A DNA stretch of 64,000 bases from Alkalihalobacterium elongatum (lineage in GTDB: Bacteria; Bacillota; Bacilli; Bacillales; Bacillaceae_F): NCBI RefSeq assembly GCF_019024285.1, contig NZ_WMKZ01000001.1, positions 682,001-746,000 on the forward strand, read 5' to 3'. The number at the start of each line of letters is the position of its first letter. Within the stretch, counting starts at the first letter, position 1. Position numbers and translations under genes: made by a program. The notes under the pieces are model-generated. The model worked only from the letters and a program-made list of their open reading frames with translations, was not told where the DNA came from and did no database searches. Of this stretch, positions 56,472 through 64,000 are shown piece by piece.

Positions 56472-56566
56472 AATGAGGTTGACCCAAAAACAAAGTGCCA
56501 GTCTTCTCACAACGAATTCTAATCTCGCGCACGTGAGAAGCACAGACACTTAGAGTCAGCCTCATA
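56472..56566. repeat. Palindromic intergenic element B
   Basis: An imperfect inverted repeat of about 95 bp between fakA and sdaAB. Ends ATGAGGTTGACCC and GAGTCAGCCTCAT, and inner arms CTTCTCAC and GTGAGAAG flank a short spacer. It shares end sequence with element A and several terminators. No U-run follows, so it may be a processing or mobile palindrome rather than a terminator. Confidence 0.6.
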
Positions 56567-56576
56567 AATATTATGC

Positions 56577-58265
56577 TTATTCAACTGAGAAAATAAATGA
56601 ATATAGCGGCTGTTTACCTTCGTGAATTTCAACTTCTACGTCTTCAAAGTTTTCTTCAACAAAAGTAGTGATTTCAGCTACTGTTTCTTCTGTCGCTCCC
56701 TCTCCCCAGATGATCGTTAAAATTTCTGAATCTTCATCTAACATATTTTTTAGCAATTGCTGCGTTACTTCAACTAGCGACGGTCCAGATGAAATTATCG
56801 TTTTTTCAGCAATGCCCATAAAATCGTCCTTCTTAATTTCAATTCCGTCCATACTTGTATCCCGGACAGCATACGTCACTTGCCCTGTTTTTACAAAGGA
56901 CATCGCATCTTTCATTGTTTCTCTATTACTTTCAAGAGAAGTCATTGGATTAAAAGCCAATAACGCAGCTAAGCCTTGTGGTACCGTTTTAGAAGGAACA
57001 ACAGTCACCTCAGCATCAGCAACTTGTGCAGCTTGTTCTGCAGCCATAATAATATTCCCATTATTAGGTAGAACTACTACTTTATGAGCGTTGGTTTTAT
57101 GTATAGCTGTAACAATATCTTCTGTACTTGGGTTCATTGTCTGACCACCAGGAATGACTACACTTGCACCCAGTCCTTTAAACAACTCCTCAATTCCTTC
57201 ACCCATAGAAACTGTTACTACTCCATATTCGGTCTTTTCTTTTGGAGCCTCTTCTTTGATTGCAGTGTCTTCACCATAAACGGCTTTCGTCTCATCTAAT
57301 AAATGAGTATGTTGCTCTCTCATATTTTCAATCTTGATATTAATTAAATTACCGTATCGTTGAGCACGATTTAATATTTCACCAGGTGACTCAGCATGAA
57401 TATGTACTTTTAATAAGTCCTCATCAGATACAACAAGAAGCGAATCCCCTAATTGATCTAATTCTTGGCGAAAAGCTGCTTCAATAAAAGGAGCTACTTT
57501 TAGTTTCTCCTCATCAAATTTAACCATTACTTCAGTACAATAGCCAAATTCAATATCTTCTGTTGCTAACATACTTTGAGCATTATGGTGCTCAATTTTT
57601 ACGAGGTCTTCCATTGAAGGCGTTTCCACTTCTTGACTTACAATCGTTTCTCCCTTTAGTACTGCAAGGAACCCTTCATAAATATAAACTAGACCCTGTC
57701 CACCAGAATCAACTACACCAACTTCTTTTAATACTGGAAGTAGGTCTGGAGTCCGTTTTAAAGAAGCTCTCGCCTCTGTTAATAAAAATTCCATAACAGC
57801 AATTGGATCATTTGTTTTCTTTGCAGCTTTTTCAGCTGCTTTTGCACTATCTTTTGCAACGGTTAAAATTGTTCCTTCAACTGGCTTCATTACAGCTTTA
57901 TAAGCCGTTGTTACACCAAGTTCAAAAGCACCAGCTAACTCTTTGCCATCAATCGTACCTTTTCCTTCAACACCCTTTGCAAAGCCTCTAAATAGCTGGG
58001 AAAGAATAACTCCAGAGTTTCCTCTAGCTCCCATTAACAACCCTTTAGAAAAAGCTTGAGCCACAGCTGCTACTTTTTGTAGAGGGGCTTGTCTAACTTC
58101 TTTTACTCCAGATGTAATCGTTAAATTCATATTCGTTCCCGTGTCACCATCTGGTACTGGGAATACATTTAATGCATCCACAATTTTTGCATGTTTTGTT
58201 AAATTAGCGCCACCTTGAATAAACATTTGCGCTAGTTGACTAGCATCAATTACTTTTCCTGACAC
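56577..58265 (-). CDS. fakA: FakA (YloV), fatty acid kinase, DhaL-like
   Basis: 562 aa. N-terminal DhaL domain with VPDGDTGTNMNLT (nucleotide/Mg binding) and MGARGNSGVILSQLFRG; C-terminal half is the FakA-specific region (YGVVTVSMGEGIEELFKGLGA). In Firmicutes it phosphorylates fatty acids bound to FakB/DegV proteins. The start is GTG after GGAGGAAAG. It follows yloU by 21 nt. Confidence 0.93.
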   Translation of the reverse strand: MSGKVIDASQLAQMFIQGGANLTKHAKIVDALNVFPVPDGDTGTNMNLTITSGVKEVRQAPLQKVAAVAQAFSKGLLMGARGNSGVILSQLFRGFAKGVEGKGTIDGKELAGAFELGVTTAYKAVMKPVEGTILTVAKDSAKAAEKAAKKTNDPIAVMEFLLTEARASLKRTPDLLPVLKEVGVVDSGGQGLVYIYEGFLAVLKGETIVSQEVETPSMEDLVKIEHHNAQSMLATEDIEFGYCTEVMVKFDEEKLKVAPFIEAAFRQELDQLGDSLLVVSDEDLLKVHIHAESPGEILNRAQRYGNLINIKIENMREQHTHLLDETKAVYGEDTAIKEEAPKEKTEYGVVTVSMGEGIEELFKGLGASVVIPGGQTMNPSTEDIVTAIHKTNAHKVVVLPNNGNIIMAAEQAAQVADAEVTVVPSKTVPQGLAALLAFNPMTSLESNRETMKDAMSFVKTGQVTYAVRDTSMDGIEIKKDDFMGIAEKTIISSGPSLVEVTQQLLKNMLDEDSEILTIIWGEGATEETVAEITTFVEENFEDVEVEIHEGKQPLYSFIFSVE

Positions 58266-58286
58266 AAATCTTTCCTCCTAACTCAC

Positions 58287-58649
58287 TTAAGGGTTGATTA
58301 CACGCACCCCTTGAACAAAAATGTTCACTGAGTCTACAACCAAACCTAACATTTTCTCTAGTTGATATTTAACTTTCGTTTGTACGTTATGAGCTACTTC
58401 AGAAATTTTTGTACCATAACTTACAATGATGTACATATCGATATGGATTTTATCGCCTTCTTCTCGAATGACTACACCACGTTGAAAGTTCTCTTTACCT
58501 AAGATCTCACTTAACCCATCTTTAAGTTGCTTTTGTGATGCCATGCCTACAATTCCATAACAATCGACAGCAGCTCCACCAGCGATAGTTGCTACTACGT
58601 CTTTAGAAACATCAATAATTCCCATTTGCGTTTTTAATTCTACAGGCAT
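58287..58649 (-). CDS. yloU: YloU, Asp23 family protein
   Basis: 120 aa. GIIDVSKDVVATIAGGAAVDCYGIVGM and VNIFVQGVRV define the Asp23/Gls24 family; no membrane segment. It is the invariant partner upstream of fakA. Role in envelope or stress is not settled. The ribosome site is AAGGGGGAG. Confidence 0.92.
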   Translation of the reverse strand: MPVELKTQMGIIDVSKDVVATIAGGAAVDCYGIVGMASQKQLKDGLSEILGKENFQRGVVIREEGDKIHIDMYIIVSYGTKISEVAHNVQTKVKYQLEKMLGLVVDSVNIFVQGVRVINP

Positions 58650-58692
58650 TACAGTCTCCCCCTTTTATAAATTGTTTGGGTATCGTCATTTT

Positions 58693-58721
58693 ACTATACT
58701 ATATCCAATTTTGAAAGCTAA
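58693..58721 (-). promoter_or_regulatory. Possible promoter of yloU-fakA
   Basis: TATAGT (58693-58698; 5 of 6) with TTAGCT 17 bp upstream (58716-58721; weak). It is divergent from the rpmB promoter in the same gap. Confidence 0.4.
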
Positions 58722-58775
58722 CTCTATCACATTTACTGTCAAGCATCATTACTTGATAAAAATTGTTGGAAACTG

Positions 58776-58804
58776 TTGCATTCTAAAAATCCCTATGCTA
58801 AGAT
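58776..58804 (+). promoter_or_regulatory. Promoter of rpmB
   Basis: TTGCAT (58776-58781), 17-bp spacer, TAAGAT (58799-58804) with extended TGC. The leader, about 70 nt, includes hairpin AATCGAA/TTCGATT (58823-58847) ahead of the ribosome site AAGGAGGTG. Confidence 0.5.
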
Positions 58805-58879
58805 ATTCGAGTATGAATTAAAAATCGAACAGACAGCTGATTCGATTGGATTAATTGGGTTTAAGGAGGTGCGTATATA

Positions 58880-59068
58880 ATGGCACGTAAATGTTATATT
58901 ACTGGTAGAAAAGCACGCACAGGAAACCAGCGTTCACACGCGATGAATAAAACTAAGCGCAAATGGGGCGCAAACGTTCAAAAAGTTCGCATTTTAGTTG
59001 ACGGTAAACCAAAACGAGTTTATGTTTCTGCTCGTGCGTTAAAGTCTGGTAAAGTAGAGCGCGTATAA
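58880..59068 (+). CDS. rpmB: Ribosomal protein L28
   Basis: 62 aa. [23 protein letters not shown] and [13 protein letters not shown] are typical. Only one cysteine is present, so it is the zinc-independent form. It is on the plus strand, divergent from yloU, with its own promoter and terminator, as in B. subtilis. Confidence 0.97.
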   Translation: MARKCYITGRKARTGNQRSHAMNKTKRKWGANVQKVRILVDGKPKRVYVSARALKSGKVERV

Positions 59069-59123
59069 GACAAGTCTACTATAAGTGTAGACGAAACGAA
59101 GTTATTTCATGCTTCGTTTAAGA

Positions 59124-59163
59124 AACAAGAGGCTGACAACTGTCGACCTCTTGTTTTTTGGTT
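59124..59163 (+). terminator. Terminator of rpmB
   Basis: Stem AACAAGAGG...CCTCTTGTT (59124-59155, with a two-base mismatch near the loop: GGCTGAC/GTCGACC) followed by a T-run. Its arm carries the AAGAGGCTGAC sequence seen elsewhere. Confidence 0.8.
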
Positions 59164-59259
59164 TTTAAAAACAATTTCCTAAATATTCAAATTTAACTAA
59201 AATCAAGAAAGAAAAGGTTTTTTAAACCACACTAAGTAAAATGCTTTTCTTTCTAACCA

Positions 59260-59297
59260 AATAATGCACCGTCTTTGGGCAGTTACGGTGCATTATT
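59260..59297. terminator. Hairpin after spoVM
   Basis: Perfect 13-bp stem AATAATGCACCGT/ACGGTGCATTATT (59260-59272, 59285-59297), 12-nt loop. It lies 6 nt after the spoVM stop; the minus-strand tail is only weakly U-rich, while the plus-strand side has a long T-run further on. Confidence 0.65.
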
Positions 59298-59303
59298 GGA
59301 TAA

Positions 59304-59384
59304 TTAATTTTTTTTAAATGAACCTAGAATTGCTCTTACAAACCCGCCAATGAACTTAGGCAGCTTGATCGTATAAAATTTCAT
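59304..59384 (-). CDS. spoVM: SpoVM, spore coat assembly peptide
   Basis: 26 aa amphipathic peptide encoded by ATG...TAA, too short for most gene callers. MKFYTIKLPKFIGGFVRAI is almost identical to B. subtilis SpoVM. It inserts into the forespore's curved membrane and anchors SpoIVA for coat assembly. A GGAGGAGGAG ribosome site lies just upstream. It is between rpe and rpmB, as expected. Confidence 0.95.
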   Translation of the reverse strand: MKFYTIKLPKFIGGFVRAILGSFKKN

Positions 59385-59658
59385 AGCTCCTCCTCCTCAA
59401 CATGAATTGCCACCGACTTACGAATAAATGAAGGATGATGACATGAAGAATGCTCATTTATACTAGTATATTCATCACTGACAAAATAGTACCCATTTTT
59501 TTCATGTGAGAACTATATGAGTTCTACCCTTTCTATCTATCCTACAATCATTCATATGCAAAATTATCATTGATATGCAACTTGGTTTATAAAAATTGGA
59601 CAAACAAACTTTACAAAGTCACATTAATAAGGCAGCTATTCAGTAGTTAAGGTAGGAA
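59385..59658. other. Intergenic region between rpe and spoVM, thiN slot empty
   Basis: 274 bp with no gene; B. subtilis has thiN here. It contains the possible spoVM promoter, a dyad AGAACT/AGTTCT (59509-59525) and an 11-bp direct repeat TTSATATGCAA at 59551-59561 and 59570-59580. No obvious terminator follows rpe. Confidence 0.55.
59445..59473 (-). promoter_or_regulatory. Possible sigma-E promoter of spoVM
   Basis: GAATATA (59467-59473), 14-bp spacer, CATTCTTC (59445-59452), a partial match to sigma-E (ATA / CATACA-T). The predicted start is about 54 nt before the ATG. spoVM is sigma-E controlled in B. subtilis. Confidence 0.35.
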
Positions 59659-60303
59659 TTATCCTCTAATTGCGCCAATTGCCGCGGCACGATCTTTTTT
59701 GCTATAAACGGCTGATCCTGCTACAAGTACATTTGCACCAGCTTCAATACATAATTGTGCCGTTTCTTCATTTACCCCACCGTCTACCTCGATATCAATA
59801 TTAAGCTTTTTTGACTTTGCCATTTCAGAAACCGCTGTAATTTTTGGTAAGACACTATTAATAAACTTTTGACCACCAAATCCAGGGTTAACAGTCATTA
59901 ACAGAACCATATCAACGTCGTCTATTACGTGTTGAATGGTATCAACTGGTGTTGCTGGATTTAATACTACTCCAGCCTTTACACCCTGTTCTTTAATGAG
60001 ATGAACCGTCCGATGGAGGTGTGGGCAGGCTTCAACATGAACTGTAATAATATCCGCTCCAGCTTTTGCAAACTGTGGAATGTAGAGATCAGGATTTTCA
60101 ATCATTAAATGAACATCTAGTGGTAGTTTAGTAACTGGCCGAATCGCTTCGACAATTAGCGGTCCAATCGTAATATTCGGCACAAAGTGACCATCCATGA
60201 CGTCAACATGTATGTAATCTGCTCCACCTTGTTCTACATCGCTTATCTCTTCACCTAACTTTGAAAAATCTGCTGATAAAATGGATGGGGCTATCTTTAT
60301 CAT
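59659..60303 (-). CDS. rpe: Ribulose-phosphate 3-epimerase
   Basis: 214 aa TIM barrel. [28 protein letters not shown] and [30 protein letters not shown]-like residues hold metal and phosphate sites. It interconverts ribulose- and xylulose-5-phosphate. It follows rsgA by 2 nt. Confidence 0.96.
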   Translation of the reverse strand: MIKIAPSILSADFSKLGEEISDVEQGGADYIHVDVMDGHFVPNITIGPLIVEAIRPVTKLPLDVHLMIENPDLYIPQFAKAGADIITVHVEACPHLHRTVHLIKEQGVKAGVVLNPATPVDTIQHVIDDVDMVLLMTVNPGFGGQKFINSVLPKITAVSEMAKSKKLNIDIEVDGGVNEETAQLCIEAGANVLVAGSAVYSKKDRAAAIGAIRG

Positions 60304-60305
60304 AA

Positions 60306-61187
60306 CTAGTACCTCCGCTTTTGGCTTTTTATTTCCTCTAAAAATTGTAAATAGTGTTCATAACGATAAGATAATATTTCTTCAGCATCAACAGCTGCTT
60401 TAATTGCACATTTAGGCTCACTCGTATGTGTACACCCTCGAAACTTACAATCCGCAAGCCTTTCCTTCATCTCTGGAAAGTAAAGTGATAAATCCTCTGC
60501 TTCAATATCAACAAAATCCAACGAGCTAAAACCAGGTGTATCAGCAACTAAGCCTTCACCCACTGCTAATAATTCTACATGCCTAGTCGTATGTTTTCCA
60601 CGACCTAAATGAGTTGATATTTTATTTGTTTCAATATCTAACTCTGGGTGCAGCGTATTGAGTAAAGATGATTTTCCTACTCCTGATTGACCTGCTATAA
60701 CAGTTACCTTATCTTTTAAATAAGGCATTAATGTTTCAATTCCTGCTTTTGTTTCAATTGATGTAAGAATAACTGTATATCCGATGGCTTCATAGTCTTC
60801 TTTGTACTTCTCAATAATCCGTTGTTTAGCTTCGTCTAATAAATCAACTTTACTTATACAGATAATTGGTTCAATATAATGAGCTTCAATATGTACTAAA
60901 AAGCGATTTAATAAGAGCGGACTAAAATTTGGCTCCAATGCCGAAAAAACTAAAATGGCTTGATCGACATTTGAAATTGGCGGTCGAATCATTTCATTTT
61001 CCCGATCATGTATATCAAGGATATATCCATCTGTACGATTTTCAGCTTCAAAATGGACAAAATCACCTACGAGTGGTTTAATATTTTGATTACGAAAAAC
61101 CCCTCGACCACGACATTGAAACATACCATCCTCATTATGGACATAATAGAAGCCACTCAAGGCTTTGACTATTCTTCCTTCTGGCAT
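60306..61187 (-). CDS. rsgA: RsgA (CpgA/YloQ), 30S-maturation GTPase
   Basis: 293 aa. OB-fold N-terminus, permuted GTPase with [10 protein letters not shown] (G4) before [14 protein letters not shown] (G1) and ADTPGFSSL (G3), then a zinc finger ([14 protein letters not shown]). It checks 30S maturation. Downstream of prkC, as in B. subtilis. Confidence 0.96.
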   Translation of the reverse strand: MPEGRIVKALSGFYYVHNEDGMFQCRGRGVFRNQNIKPLVGDFVHFEAENRTDGYILDIHDRENEMIRPPISNVDQAILVFSALEPNFSPLLLNRFLVHIEAHYIEPIICISKVDLLDEAKQRIIEKYKEDYEAIGYTVILTSIETKAGIETLMPYLKDKVTVIAGQSGVGKSSLLNTLHPELDIETNKISTHLGRGKHTTRHVELLAVGEGLVADTPGFSSLDFVDIEAEDLSLYFPEMKERLADCKFRGCTHTSEPKCAIKAAVDAEEILSYRYEHYLQFLEEIKSQKRRY

Positions 61188-61205
61188 TAAATCCTCCTGA
61201 TTATT

Positions 61206-61244
61206 GAGGCTGTTGACTCTTTGATAAGAACAGCCTCTTTTTTT
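61206..61244 (+). terminator. Terminator-like hairpin facing plus strand
   Basis: Perfect 9-bp stem GAGGCTGTT/AACAGCCTC (61206-61214, 61229-61237), 14-nt loop, seven T on the plus strand only. The prkC-rsgA transcript runs the other way, so it would stop antisense RNA, or act as a plain hairpin between prkC and rsgA. Confidence 0.6.
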
Positions 61245-61250
61245 ATTACT

Positions 61251-63236
61251 TTATTGGTTTGTGTATTTGAACTCATATGTATCATAGAGTTCTCCATTAA
61301 TATACAGTTTATAATACCCATCTTTACGTGGAGTTACGACTATCGGAATCCGGAGAGTTTTCGTCTCTAATATTCTTTCGTCGAAAAAGACTTTTTCGGT
61401 TTCTGTCGTAGCATCTTTATAACGAATAAGAATATGTGGATCATCACCCTCATCTACTTGAAGAGGTAGAGCACTCTCTATTGTTTTTCTCGGCTCTTGT
61501 TCAGGTTTTCTTTCCTCTTCTCTTGTTTCTTCAGGTTTTTTTGGTTCTGGTCCTTTAGAAATCGTCAGAGCAACTTCAGTACCTTTCTTTACTTGTGAAA
61601 ATGCATTTGGTGATTGAGAGATTACTTGATCTTTAGGTACATCGTTAGAGTGTTGATATGTGACTTTAGATAATAAACCTTCACTATCTAAATAATTATA
61701 TGCCTCTCGTTCTGTCAATCCGCGCAAATTGTTTAAGGTAACCATTTTTTCAACACTGTACGTTAAGTAAACAGTAGTTTCTTCCACGATCACGTGAACT
61801 CCAGGTTCTGGTACCTGGGTAAGAATAACACCTGGTGTTTCATCAGATTCACGCTCTGCAAATTCAATTTTTTCAAAATCACGGAGAATTCGTTCAGCCC
61901 GCTCCCTTTGCATACCAATCACTTCAGGCATCTCAAACCTCTCTTGGCCTTCACTGACAATTAATCTTACTTTACTTCCAACTTTTACTATCGAACCACC
62001 AACTGGATCTTGTCGAATGACTTGATTTTCTGGTGCTTCATCATGAGGTACTCTTTCATGTTCCACAATCAAGCCAAGATCAGTTAAAAGTATCTCAGCT
62101 TCTTCTATATCTTCTCCAATGACGTTAATTACTTCTACTTCATCTACTTTTAGGAGACTTGGAAAGAGAGCAAACGCCGCCACTCCAGACCCAATAATTA
62201 AGAAAAATAAAACCAATAATAATGTTAACCAGCGGTTCTTCTTTTTCTTTTTAGGTTGTTCTGTTTTGACCTCTTCGTTCGATGATTTGTCCACAAGTGG
62301 CTTAGCTTCAATTGTCGCATCTAAATCTTTTACTGTTTCATTATGTTTAATGATGGGTATGGCCTTTGTCACATCTTCATCGTCAGTTGGAATAACAAAC
62401 CTCGGCTCGTTAGATCGAGCTGGATCTAATGACGTTTCTAGATCTTCTCCCATTTCAATTGCACTTTCATAACGATGTAATGCATCTTTTGTAGTAGAAC
62501 GTAGAATAATATTTTCAAGGCTTTGTGGAATTAAACGATTAATTTTCCTTGGAGACGGCACTTCATCTTGTAAATGCTTTAAAGCAATTGTAACAGCAGT
62601 ATCTCCTGAGAATGGAACTTGTCCAGTAACCATTTCATAAAGTACAATCCCTAGAGAGTAAATATCTGATTTATACGTAACAACTCCACCTCTTGCTTGC
62701 TCTGGTGAAAGATAATGGACCGAACCCATAACAGAATTAGTATGAGTAATCGTTGCACTGGACATTGCACGTGCAATTCCAAAGTCTGTTACTTTTGCTT
62801 CCCCACTTTTACTTATTAAAATATTATGTGGTTTTATATCTCTATGGACAATTTGATTAGCATGTGCGTGTGCAATTGCCGAAGTCACTTGAGTCATAAT
62901 ATCGACGGTTTCATCAAGGGAAAGGGCCCCACGATCTTGGATAAGTTCCTTTAAAGTCGGACCTTCTACGTATTCCATGACGATATAATATAAATCTTCT
63001 TCCTCACCGACATCAAATATACTAACAACATTAGGATGAGCTAGACTAGTAGCGGCCTGAGCTTCTCGTCTAAAACGCTTAATGAATTGCTCATCTCTTG
63101 AGAATTGTGGCTGTAAAACTTTAACGGCAACGATTCGATCGAGGATAACATCACGTGCTTTGTACACATATGCCATTCCACCGCCGCCAATTGTTTCTAA
63201 AATATGATAACGACCGTTAATACGTGTACCTATCAT
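61251..63236 (-). CDS. prkC: PrkC, PASTA-domain Ser/Thr kinase
   Basis: 661 aa from MIGTRINGRYHI, preceded by GGGGTGACG. Kinase domain with K39, D133 (HRDIKPHN) and DFG at 151; a basic juxtamembrane region; one membrane helix (about 340-360); three PASTA repeats (about 365-570) and a C-terminal beta domain. It senses muropeptides or lipid II and controls germination and wall genes. The gene follows prpC directly. Confidence 0.96.
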   Translation of the reverse strand: MIGTRINGRYHILETIGGGGMAYVYKARDVILDRIVAVKVLQPQFSRDEQFIKRFRREAQAATSLAHPNVVSIFDVGEEEDLYYIVMEYVEGPTLKELIQDRGALSLDETVDIMTQVTSAIAHAHANQIVHRDIKPHNILISKSGEAKVTDFGIARAMSSATITHTNSVMGSVHYLSPEQARGGVVTYKSDIYSLGIVLYEMVTGQVPFSGDTAVTIALKHLQDEVPSPRKINRLIPQSLENIILRSTTKDALHRYESAIEMGEDLETSLDPARSNEPRFVIPTDDEDVTKAIPIIKHNETVKDLDATIEAKPLVDKSSNEEVKTEQPKKKKKNRWLTLLLVLFFLIIGSGVAAFALFPSLLKVDEVEVINVIGEDIEEAEILLTDLGLIVEHERVPHDEAPENQVIRQDPVGGSIVKVGSKVRLIVSEGQERFEMPEVIGMQRERAERILRDFEKIEFAERESDETPGVILTQVPEPGVHVIVEETTVYLTYSVEKMVTLNNLRGLTEREAYNYLDSEGLLSKVTYQHSNDVPKDQVISQSPNAFSQVKKGTEVALTISKGPEPKKPEETREEERKPEQEPRKTIESALPLQVDEGDDPHILIRYKDATTETEKVFFDERILETKTLRIPIVVTPRKDGYYKLYINGELYDTYEFKYTNQ

Positions 63237-63241
63237 TAGCG

Positions 63242-63994
63242 TCACCCCTGTTCCTGACGATCATGAGAATAGTGGACAATCGCTACGGTTATATTATCTT
63301 CTCCTCCACGATCATTGGCCAAATCAATTAGTTTATCAACTTTATCGTTAACACTATTACTTAATCGTAGTAACTCCTCTATCTCACTATCGTTTACTTT
63401 ATTTGATAAACCGTCTGAACAAAGGATGATGGTATCATCTTCTTCCCAATCAATCGTTTCAACATCAATTTTTATCGTTGGTTCGGTGCCAAGAGCTCGC
63501 AGCAAAACGTTTTTTCTGGGATGATGCTCCGCTTGTTCTTCTGTTATTTGGCCTGTTCGAACGAGCTCATTAACCAAAGAATGGTCAGATGTCTTTTGCT
63601 GAAAGCCACAGCTATTTAATAAATATCCCCGACTATCTCCTACATGACCGATTGAAACGAATTCCTCTGTACAAACCGCTAACACAACAGTGGTTCCCAT
63701 CCCCTGACATTCTCGATTTGCTTTTGCATGTAAGAATAGTCGCTCGTTAACTAATTGAATGGCTTCATTAATCCATTGTTCAATTTCTGTTGGTTTTGAC
63801 ATCACAGGGGTATTTAGCCATTTTTCTTTTAATAAATCACTCGTCATTTGGCTTGCAACATCCCCTGCCTGATGCCCGCCCATCCCATCTGCAACAACTG
63901 CCATAACTGGACCTTTAGGATGTTGAAAGATACCCCCGCTATCTTCATTATGGGGTCTCACTTTACCAACATTTGAATTAAAAGCAAACTTCAT
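63242..63994 (-). CDS. prpC: PrpC, PP2C-type phosphatase
   Basis: 250 aa. Metal-binding DGMGGHQAGDVASQ, and SIGHVGDSRGYLL and DGLSNKVND are PPM motifs. It reverses PrkC phosphorylation. It ends 5 nt before the prkC start, giving a tight operon. The upstream gene, rlmN in B. subtilis, lies beyond the window. Confidence 0.96.
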   Translation of the reverse strand: MKFAFNSNVGKVRPHNEDSGGIFQHPKGPVMAVVADGMGGHQAGDVASQMTSDLLKEKWLNTPVMSKPTEIEQWINEAIQLVNERLFLHAKANRECQGMGTTVVLAVCTEEFVSIGHVGDSRGYLLNSCGFQQKTSDHSLVNELVRTGQITEEQAEHHPRKNVLLRALGTEPTIKIDVETIDWEEDDTIILCSDGLSNKVNDSEIEELLRLSNSVNDKVDKLIDLANDRGGEDNITVAIVHYSHDRQEQG

Positions 63995-64000
63995 TTATTG

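Noticed and set aside
1-64000. CRISPR arrays, IS elements, prophage, tRNA or rRNA genes
   Set aside because: No regularly spaced repeats, transposase motifs, integrase other than XerC, or structural RNA sequences were seen by eye.

Overview
The window is about 64 kb of AT-rich chromosome from an endospore-forming, motile member of the Bacillaceae. The evidence is a complete fla/che operon in Bacillus order, Firmicute-specific genes (codY, fapR, ylxM, ylqG/ylqH, prkC/prpC), an L19 ribosomal leader, SpoVM and a divergent SASP-type protein. The genus cannot be fixed by reading alone. Nearly every gene is on the minus strand, so transcription runs from high to low coordinates. The only plus-strand genes are rpmB and a yfkK-like gene. 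I saw no tRNA, rRNA, IS element, prophage or CRISPR array.

Regions, in transcription order from the right end: (1) 64.0-59.3 kb: prpC-prkC (phosphatase and PASTA kinase), rsgA, rpe and spoVM. The slot between rpe and spoVM, where B. subtilis carries thiN, has no gene. (2) 59.1-54.9 kb: rpmB (plus strand), divergent from yloU-fakA-sdaAB-sdaAA-recG. (3) 52.8-48.1 kb: the FapR-controlled lipid operon fapR-plsX-fabD-fabG-acpP, then rnc. (4) 47.9-47.1 kb: an insertion between rnc and smc with a small heme-copper-oxidase-like membrane protein and a DUF1128 (YfkK) gene, absent from this position in B. subtilis. (5) 46.8-35.0 kb: smc-ftsY-ylxM-ffh-rpsP-khpA-ylqD-rimM-trmD-rplS-lepB-rbgA-rnhB (SRP pathway, translation, ribosome assembly). 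(6) 35.0-32.4 kb: ylqG-ylqH, FliK- and FlhB-tail-like proteins, then a two-gene unit (SASP-like plus DUF3905-like) behind a forespore-type promoter. (7) 32.2-25.5 kb: sucCD, dprA, topA, trmFO. (8) 25.4-21.6 kb: xerC-hslV-hslU-codY. (9) 21.1-0 kb: flgB-flgC-fliE through flhF and the start of flhG, building the flagellar basal body, export gate, hook and switch.

Many start codons had to be moved inward to a codon with a good Shine-Dalgarno sequence, or to TTG/GTG starts. Coordinates below use those starts.

The most interesting points are regulatory. CodY-like boxes lie about 55 bp upstream of the predicted starts of both the flagellar and the codY operons. An Fnr/CRP-like site is duplicated as a 19-bp perfect inverted repeat upstream of the COX1-like gene. 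swrD has no SD of its own but is preceded by a 21-codon ORF with a strong SD. A sigma-G-like promoter drives a small sporulation unit beside sucC. A family of intergenic hairpins shares an AGAGGCTGAC end. I found no clearly new defence or mobile system.
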